DNA of 58,217 bases from Clostridiaceae bacterium OM02-2AC (GTDB lineage Bacteria > Bacillota_I > Bacilli_A > Erysipelotrichales > Erysipelotrichaceae): the NCBI GenBank assembly GCA_003481775.1, contig QULU01000031.1, forward strand, positions 1 through 58,217, written 5' to 3'. The position numbers and the translations under genes are program-made. Positions within the stretch are counted from its first letter, which is position 1. The number at the start of each line of letters is the position of its first letter. The notes below the pieces were generated by a model. The model saw only the letters and a program-made list of their open reading frames with translations. It did no database searches and was not told the DNA's origin. Below, one piece after another: positions 53,354 through 58,217 of this stretch.

Positions 53354-54967
53354 ATGAAAAACATTCAGGCAAAACTTCAGACATTTGCCGGGGCAATGAT
53401 GGTTCCAATCATCCTGCTTGTACTCGTTGGTTTCTTCGTAGGTATCGGTAGTGCATTTACAAACTACATTCTGCCAGAAGGAAACATCCTGTACAACCTG
53501 TTCACCATGATCACCAATTTGGGATTCATGTTTATGAACAACCTGCAGCTATGGTTCGCCGTGGCGATTGCCTTCACTCTTGCCAAGAAGGAGAAAGGAT
53601 GGGCAGCATTTGCGGGTCTGATCTTATTCTTCTGCTTTATGAGAGGAATTGAAGGATGGGCTGCACTGGAAGGATGGACCGCTGAAACAACAACCGTCGA
53701 CGCACTGGTAAAAAGCGGCTATACACAGCAGGCTGCCTTGAACTTCAATGCTTTATGGTCAAGCTCTTTGGGGATTTATTCATACAACATGGGAATCTTC
53801 TCCGGTATCGTTACCGGTCTGATTGCCGCAGGATTGCACAACAAATTCGTTGATACAAAGCTGCCGGCAATGTTCGGATTCTTCGCAGGTACAAAATTCG
53901 TCATTATTATGGTTGCTCTTGCTTCCATTCCACTGGCAATCGCCTTCTACTATGTATGGCCGTATGTCGCAGGTGCTTTGCAGAGCATCACCGGCTTCAT
54001 CCGTACAAGCGGTTTGCTGGGAACCTTCGTGTTCGGTACACTGGATAAGATGCTGCTGCCATTTGGTATTCACCATCTGATTGCCTTCCCGATTGAATAT
54101 ACAAAGGTCGGCGGTACGATGATGATCGATGGTGTAATGTACGAAGGTGTTAAAAACATTATCAACGGTCAGGCTGCAAGCGCAAGCGCAACCGGCTATA
54201 TTACAAGAAACTTCACCAACGGACGTCTGCTGTTCCAGCTGGCTGGTCTGCCCGGTGCCGCATTTGCAATGTATCGCTGTGCAAAACCAGAAAATAAGAA
54301 GAAGGTAGCATCACTGCTGGTGCCATCTGTCTTCACACTGGCGATGGTTGGAATTTCAGAGCCAATCGAGTATACCTTCCTGTTCGTTGCACCTGCACTG
54401 TACTGGCTGGTATATGCACCATTGTGCGGTCTGTGCTATGTGGCAGCGGAAATTACGAATATTTCCATCAACGGAACAGCATTGTTCTTCATGATTCCAA
54501 ACCTGTTCCAGCCGCAGAAGGTACATGCCATGAGCGCATTGTGGCTGCTTCCTGTAACCTTTATCGTATATTACTTCGCATTCAAATTCGCAATTACGAA
54601 ATTCAACTTGAAAACACCTGGTCGTGATGATGAGAGTGAAATCAAGCTGATGAGCAAAAAAGAATACAATGAAATCAAAAACAGCGGCAAGGATGTAGCG
54701 AATGCAGCTGCTGCACCTGAGGACGCATTGGAGGTACGCATTATTGAAGCTCTTGGGGGAGCGGACAATATTGAAACTGTAACCTGCTGTGCCAGCCGGC
54801 TTCGTGTAACTGTCAAGGATGATTCCCTGATTGCACCGGATGCAAGCTGGAAAAATTATCTGGAGGCTATCGGCGTTGTACGTGGAAAGAACTCTGTTCA
54901 GGTAATATATGGCGTTCGTGTTGTAAACATCACAACAAAAGTAAAGGATTATCTGCATTTAGACTAA
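53354..54967 (+). CDS. PTS glucose-family EIICB protein
   Basis: A 537-residue protein: EIIC membrane domain to about 430 (LPFGIHHLIAFPIEYTKVGG, GLPGAAFAMYRCAKPENKKK, GISEPIEYTFLFVAPALYWL) and a C-terminal EIIB domain (VRIIEALGGADNIETVTCC, then ASRLRVTVKD) with the phospho-Cys. The GISEPIEY motif is that of the glucose/maltose/glucosamine group; MalX-like architecture. Without an EIIA domain it needs the protein at 49503. GGAGG precedes the ATG. Transcribed 103 bases after the dipeptidase gene. Confidence 0.94.
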   Translation: MKNIQAKLQTFAGAMMVPIILLVLVGFFVGIGSAFTNYILPEGNILYNLFTMITNLGFMFMNNLQLWFAVAIAFTLAKKEKGWAAFAGLILFFCFMRGIEGWAALEGWTAETTTVDALVKSGYTQQAALNFNALWSSSLGIYSYNMGIFSGIVTGLIAAGLHNKFVDTKLPAMFGFFAGTKFVIIMVALASIPLAIAFYYVWPYVAGALQSITGFIRTSGLLGTFVFGTLDKMLLPFGIHHLIAFPIEYTKVGGTMMIDGVMYEGVKNIINGQAASASATGYITRNFTNGRLLFQLAGLPGAAFAMYRCAKPENKKKVASLLVPSVFTLAMVGISEPIEYTFLFVAPALYWLVYAPLCGLCYVAAEITNISINGTALFFMIPNLFQPQKVHAMSALWLLPVTFIVYYFAFKFAITKFNLKTPGRDDESEIKLMSKKEYNEIKNSGKDVANAAAAPEDALEVRIIEALGGADNIETVTCCASRLRVTVKDDSLIAPDASWKNYLEAIGVVRGKNSVQVIYGVRVVNITTKVKDYLHLD

Positions 54968-54989
54968 CCATAATAGAGGAGATGAGCAT

Positions 54990-55529
54990 ATGGCATCCAT
55001 TGCAGGAGGAGTCAGTATGAAAAGAAGAGACGTTATCCGACAGAAAAACAAGCTAGCAGTAACAGGCAATTTCCGTTATATCCGCTATGCGAAGTATGCA
55101 TGTGTTGCCATGGTCGTATTATTTCTGGTATATGTCGCTTCTTTCGCAAGCCTGAGCGGTAAATCCTATGAGGAGCTGATCAGCAAAAGTCCAATCGTTA
55201 TCACCGGGTTTATGATCTGTACGGCCAATCTGTATGTCTGGTATGTACTCAAGCATTTCCTGAAGGATCTCGAGGTTCCCCAGCATGTGGAAAGTGTACG
55301 TGTAAATCTGCTTCTGATGACCGTCGGACAATTCGTCCTGATGAACTTTATCTCAGCGATTCTGATGATCCTGTCATTGAGAAAATATTTCCAGTGGAAT
55401 ACCTTCTCTTTGAAGCGTGCACTGAAGGAAATAAAAAAAGAAGGACAGCTGTCTGTATTGATTGTAACTGCACTCGTTCTGATTCTCTTCATCTCTCTCG
55501 TATTTGGTATCTATTTCTCTATTCGTTAG
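54990..55529 (+). CDS. uncharacterised four-span membrane protein
   Basis: Not recognised. A 179-residue protein with a basic N-terminus (MKRRDVIRQKNKL) and four hydrophobic spans (YACVAMVVLFLVYVASFA, IVITGFMICTANLYVWYVL, VNLLLMTVGQFVLMNFISA, LSVLIVTALVLILFISLVF). Both the ATG at 54990 (after GAGGAGAT) and the one at 55017 (after AGGAGGAG) have good sites; the second gives 170 residues. It begins 22 bases after EIICB, so it is the last gene of the PTS operon. Confidence 0.72.
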   Translation: MASIAGGVSMKRRDVIRQKNKLAVTGNFRYIRYAKYACVAMVVLFLVYVASFASLSGKSYEELISKSPIVITGFMICTANLYVWYVLKHFLKDLEVPQHVESVRVNLLLMTVGQFVLMNFISAILMILSLRKYFQWNTFSLKRALKEIKKEGQLSVLIVTALVLILFISLVFGIYFSIR

Positions 55530-55533
55530 CTTA

Positions 55534-55570
55534 CAGCGGCTCTGATCATGCAAAGGGCCGTTGTTTTTTT
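55534..55570 (+). terminator. terminator of the EIICB operon
   Basis: CAGCGGCTCT/AGGGCCGTTG stem with G-T pairs, loop GATCATGCAA, then seven T's. Confidence 0.85.
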
Positions 55571-55752
55571 AGCGAGGGAGTCTGTCCGCGTCATTCTGAA
55601 AAAAGCAAAACGATAGCAATCAGGAAAGCAATTTCACACAATCGGATTTCTGATAAATTCAGAAGCTGATTTTTTGCGGATATACATAAAAAGGTAATAA
55701 TTTGTTTTTGAATTCCTTGCAATATACGCTATAATGGTATAGGTGAAGGAAT

Positions 55753-58029
55753 ATGAGACAGATTGCCAGAAAACAACTTAATGCAATGCTGAAGCATATG
55801 GACTCCTATCCGCTGATTTGTATCTACGGACCGGACGGCTTTGGCAAGACAACAGCAATCGCTGCCTTTCTGCATAATCGAAAAGAAAGGTGCTGTTGGA
55901 TTCATATGCATAAGAAAAATCGTAAACAGCTTGGGGAGATTTTTCAGAAAAGTATAGAGAGCGGCAGGTATGATATTATCATACTGGATCAATATCGCAA
56001 TCATATACTGGACAGACAAATCATGGAGGTATACGAACGGAGGGAACATAGCTGCAGGCTCATACTGCTTGCGTCAGGAATTCCCTCTTTTTTTAATTCG
56101 GAGCTATACAGATGGGCGCTGCTGATTCCCACGACGATGCTGCGGTTTCAGTTTGCCGATGTTCAGAAGCTGGCAGCTGTGAATCAGATATGCATTGATG
56201 AACGGGAAGTACGGGATATCCTGAGAGCTACCTGCGGATGGACGGTTGGTGTACATGCGCTGCTGGAGGAATATGGAGCTGTACGCACGCTGCATCCGGA
56301 TATGCAGCTGTTCCCGTTATTTGATGTATATATTTACCGGCAGCTGAATCAGGCCCAGCGGCAGAGTCTGGCTGTGCTGTCAGTTCCCGAGCATTTCAAT
56401 ACCCAGCTTATTGAGGCCTTGTGTGTGGATACCGGCATCATGAAAATATTGACCTGGATGATGAATTTTCACTGGTTCGTACAGGCGGACAGGGCTACCC
56501 GCCATTTCACGTATACGCCGATATTTCGGGATTTTCTTTATGACAAATTTCTTACATATGAGAAAAATCCAAGTCATCTCTATCGCAAGATAGCGGATTA
56601 TTATGAAAGCAGCGGAGATATTCTGAATTGTCTGCGTCAGCTGTATCTGTTAAAGGATTATAAAAAAATACTGCAGCTGCTGGAATTATATGAAAGCAAA
56701 AACTTTGCGGATTATGATGCCGATTTAATGCGGAATATATACCAGATGGTACCGATGGAGCTGTACGTTGATTATCCGTATGCATGGCTGCATGCCATCA
56801 TGGATAATTTCAATAACCTGCAGGATATATTCTATGGAAAACAGCTGCTGGAGGGCTTTCTTCACGCTTTGCAAAGTGGTTGCCTGCATGGGGATGAAAA
56901 GCTGTTACAGGGTGAGGTAGAGCTGATACTGGCATACTCCCGCTATAATAATTTACATGAGATGAGCCGCTATTTTAAACGGTCAAAAACGCTTCTGCGT
57001 AATCAAACCTCCCGCATCGGAAATCCGGAAATCATATCAACCTTCGGCAGTCCGCACAATCTGTTTTTATATCATAGAAAACCGGGAGATATCCAGCGAA
57101 TCATCAATATCATACACAAGGATCTTCACTACTATTATGAAATAACCAATAATTCAAACGGCGGCTTAAAGGAACAGGCAGCCGCTGAACAGCAGTTGGA
57201 AAGTGGCCGTTTCACAGAGAGCATACATACCGCGTGGGAAGCGTACTACATTGCCGAGCATTACCGTCAGAAATGGATTTGTGTATCCTCGCTGTTCACG
57301 ATTGGAAGAGCTGCTTATCATCTGCGAGATCAGACATTGCTGCAATTTGTTCATCAGCAGCTGTCTGCGCTGCGCGAAAAGGTGACCCTGCCACCGCTCC
57401 TTTCGGAAATCGATCTTGCGCAGGCCTATTTATATATTCTATCCGATCAATGCGAAAGCGTTGCAGAATGGATACGGGAGGGCAGAGAAGGAGATTTACT
57501 GCAGGGAGCAATCTTATATTCATCAGTTGTCTATGGGATGTATTTGATCAAAATCCGAAATTATGCAAAGCTACGTGTTGTCGCATCTCTGCTGGAAAGT
57601 CAGTCACATGAAACCAGACAAATGTTTGGAATGATATATGCACTGCTGTTTCACTGTATACTGATGAATGCGGAGAATCAACAGGACATGCTTTTAGAGG
57701 ATGTCCGGCATATCATCAAAATCTGTCAGCCGGATGGTATCATGACGGTAATTCTGGAAATAGGTAAGGATGTTTTTCTTTCCTGCAGCAACAGCTGGAA
57801 ATGGAGAAAGCTGAAACGCCTGCTCGAGGAGCATCGCGATTATAACAGCTATGGCCTGACAGAAAGAGAGCTGGAGCTGGTCGATTATGTCTTAAAGGGA
57901 TATAGCCGTAAGGAGATGGCTGAGGTCAGTGGATTAAGAGAGAATACGATTGCTTCCTATATGAAAAAGCTCTATCGAAAATTAGATATACACAATCGCA
58001 GAGAGCTGAAGAAAATGTTTATGAAATGA
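55753..58029 (+). CDS. MalT/LuxR-like ATP-dependent transcriptional regulator
   Basis: A 758-residue protein of the STAND type: N-terminal P-loop YGPDGFGKTTAIAAFL (about 26-41), Walker B-like YDIIILDQYRNH, a middle of helical repeats (about 280-690) and a C-terminal LuxR helix-turn-helix (TERELELVDYVLKGYSRKEM, then AEVSGLRENTIASYMKKLYR). Large LuxR regulators of this plan bind an inducer and ATP, then activate promoters. AGGTGAAGGA precedes the ATG. The target operon is not clear; the PTS operon ends just upstream and the right side is outside the window. Confidence 0.87.
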   Translation: MRQIARKQLNAMLKHMDSYPLICIYGPDGFGKTTAIAAFLHNRKERCCWIHMHKKNRKQLGEIFQKSIESGRYDIIILDQYRNHILDRQIMEVYERREHSCRLILLASGIPSFFNSELYRWALLIPTTMLRFQFADVQKLAAVNQICIDEREVRDILRATCGWTVGVHALLEEYGAVRTLHPDMQLFPLFDVYIYRQLNQAQRQSLAVLSVPEHFNTQLIEALCVDTGIMKILTWMMNFHWFVQADRATRHFTYTPIFRDFLYDKFLTYEKNPSHLYRKIADYYESSGDILNCLRQLYLLKDYKKILQLLELYESKNFADYDADLMRNIYQMVPMELYVDYPYAWLHAIMDNFNNLQDIFYGKQLLEGFLHALQSGCLHGDEKLLQGEVELILAYSRYNNLHEMSRYFKRSKTLLRNQTSRIGNPEIISTFGSPHNLFLYHRKPGDIQRIINIIHKDLHYYYEITNNSNGGLKEQAAAEQQLESGRFTESIHTAWEAYYIAEHYRQKWICVSSLFTIGRAAYHLRDQTLLQFVHQQLSALREKVTLPPLLSEIDLAQAYLYILSDQCESVAEWIREGREGDLLQGAILYSSVVYGMYLIKIRNYAKLRVVASLLESQSHETRQMFGMIYALLFHCILMNAENQQDMLLEDVRHIIKICQPDGIMTVILEIGKDVFLSCSNSWKWRKLKRLLEEHRDYNSYGLTERELELVDYVLKGYSRKEMAEVSGLRENTIASYMKKLYRKLDIHNRRELKKMFMK

Positions 58030-58158
58030 CATGAGAAATCATGTTGTTTTTTTTAACTAAATCTTTTACGAACCCCTTTTTTAAGGGTATTTTTCGATGC
58101 TTTTACTTTCTACAAATGTGATATTATACAGACAACGGATGCCATGACACATGAAAAA

Positions 58159-58181
58159 AAGAAGCGGCCCAGCCGCTTCTT
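58159..58181 (-). terminator. terminator of a gene beyond the right edge
   Basis: AAGAAGCGGC/GCCGCTTCTT with a 3-base loop; on the minus strand it runs into TTTTTTTC. It probably ends a leftward gene that lies outside the window. Confidence 0.8.
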
Positions 58182-58217
58182 ACAGTAACCTACTGTAGTG
58201 AATGTTTGTCTGTCTAC

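Overview
The window looks like a chromosome segment of a low-to-middling GC member of the Bacillota, most like the Erysipelotrichia (for example the Clostridium innocuum group). That placement is inference from gene style: many PTS systems with PRD regulators, a T-box on lysS, an FMN riboswitch on ribU, a type I-C CRISPR-Cas system, and a recurrent AGGTGAT ribosome-binding site. No rRNA or tRNA gene was seen.

Layout. 0-5.7 kb: AraC regulator, EamA permease, DUF2000 protein; an XRE regulator with a hydrophobic Gly-rich repeat domain; a MATE pump. 5.8-12.9 kb: PRD regulator facing a mannose/sorbose-family PTS (IIA, IIB, IIC, IID), an SDR like sorbitol-6-phosphate dehydrogenase and a mannitol-1-phosphate-dehydrogenase-like enzyme. 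12.9-21.5 kb: frameshifted Rpn-type nuclease, FMN riboswitch-ribU-flavin-binding protein, hslO-dusB, pepF, T-box-lysS. 21.6-35.2 kb: AT-rich defence island with frameshifted SatD- and SatE-like genes, a 21-repeat CRISPR array read leftward, then (also leftward) cas3, cas5, cas8c, cas7, cas4, cas1, cas2, and a divergent nuclease-helicase. 35.2-58.2 kb: P1 peptidase, second MATE pump, two tiny hydrophobic peptide genes, DEAD-box helicase, ferritin, MerR-ABC operon, LacI-AlsE pair, sigma factor-DUF2461, YitT-epimerase, a glucose-family PTS split around a PRD regulator with a PepV-type dipeptidase, and a MalT/LuxR-like regulator.

Most striking result. In the 760-base gap between cas3 and cas5 there is a complete small transcription unit on the opposite strand: a near-consensus promoter, a small stem-loop, the 8-base handle ATCTAAAT identical to the 3' end of the CRISPR repeat, a 32-base pseudo-spacer and an intrinsic terminator. 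The first 11 bases of the pseudo-spacer exactly match DNA lying over the promoter that reads toward cas5, directly behind a TTC motif, the usual type I-C PAM. This is the expected form of a crRNA-like RNA that sends Cascade to silence a local promoter (CreA/CreR logic). The first reading frame behind that promoter is an unannotated 52-residue single-membrane-helix peptide, so both a toxin-guard and a cas autorepression circuit are possible. cas2 carries a one-base frameshift, so adaptation may be off while interference is intact.

A second unexpected system is a pair of monocistronic 21- and 26-codon peptide genes near 38 kb whose promoters share the same geometry: a TGTAAN-N5-TGTAAG direct repeat, a 9-base gap, a weak -35, 17 bases and a -10. 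They look like paralogous small membrane peptides under one OmpR-family response regulator.
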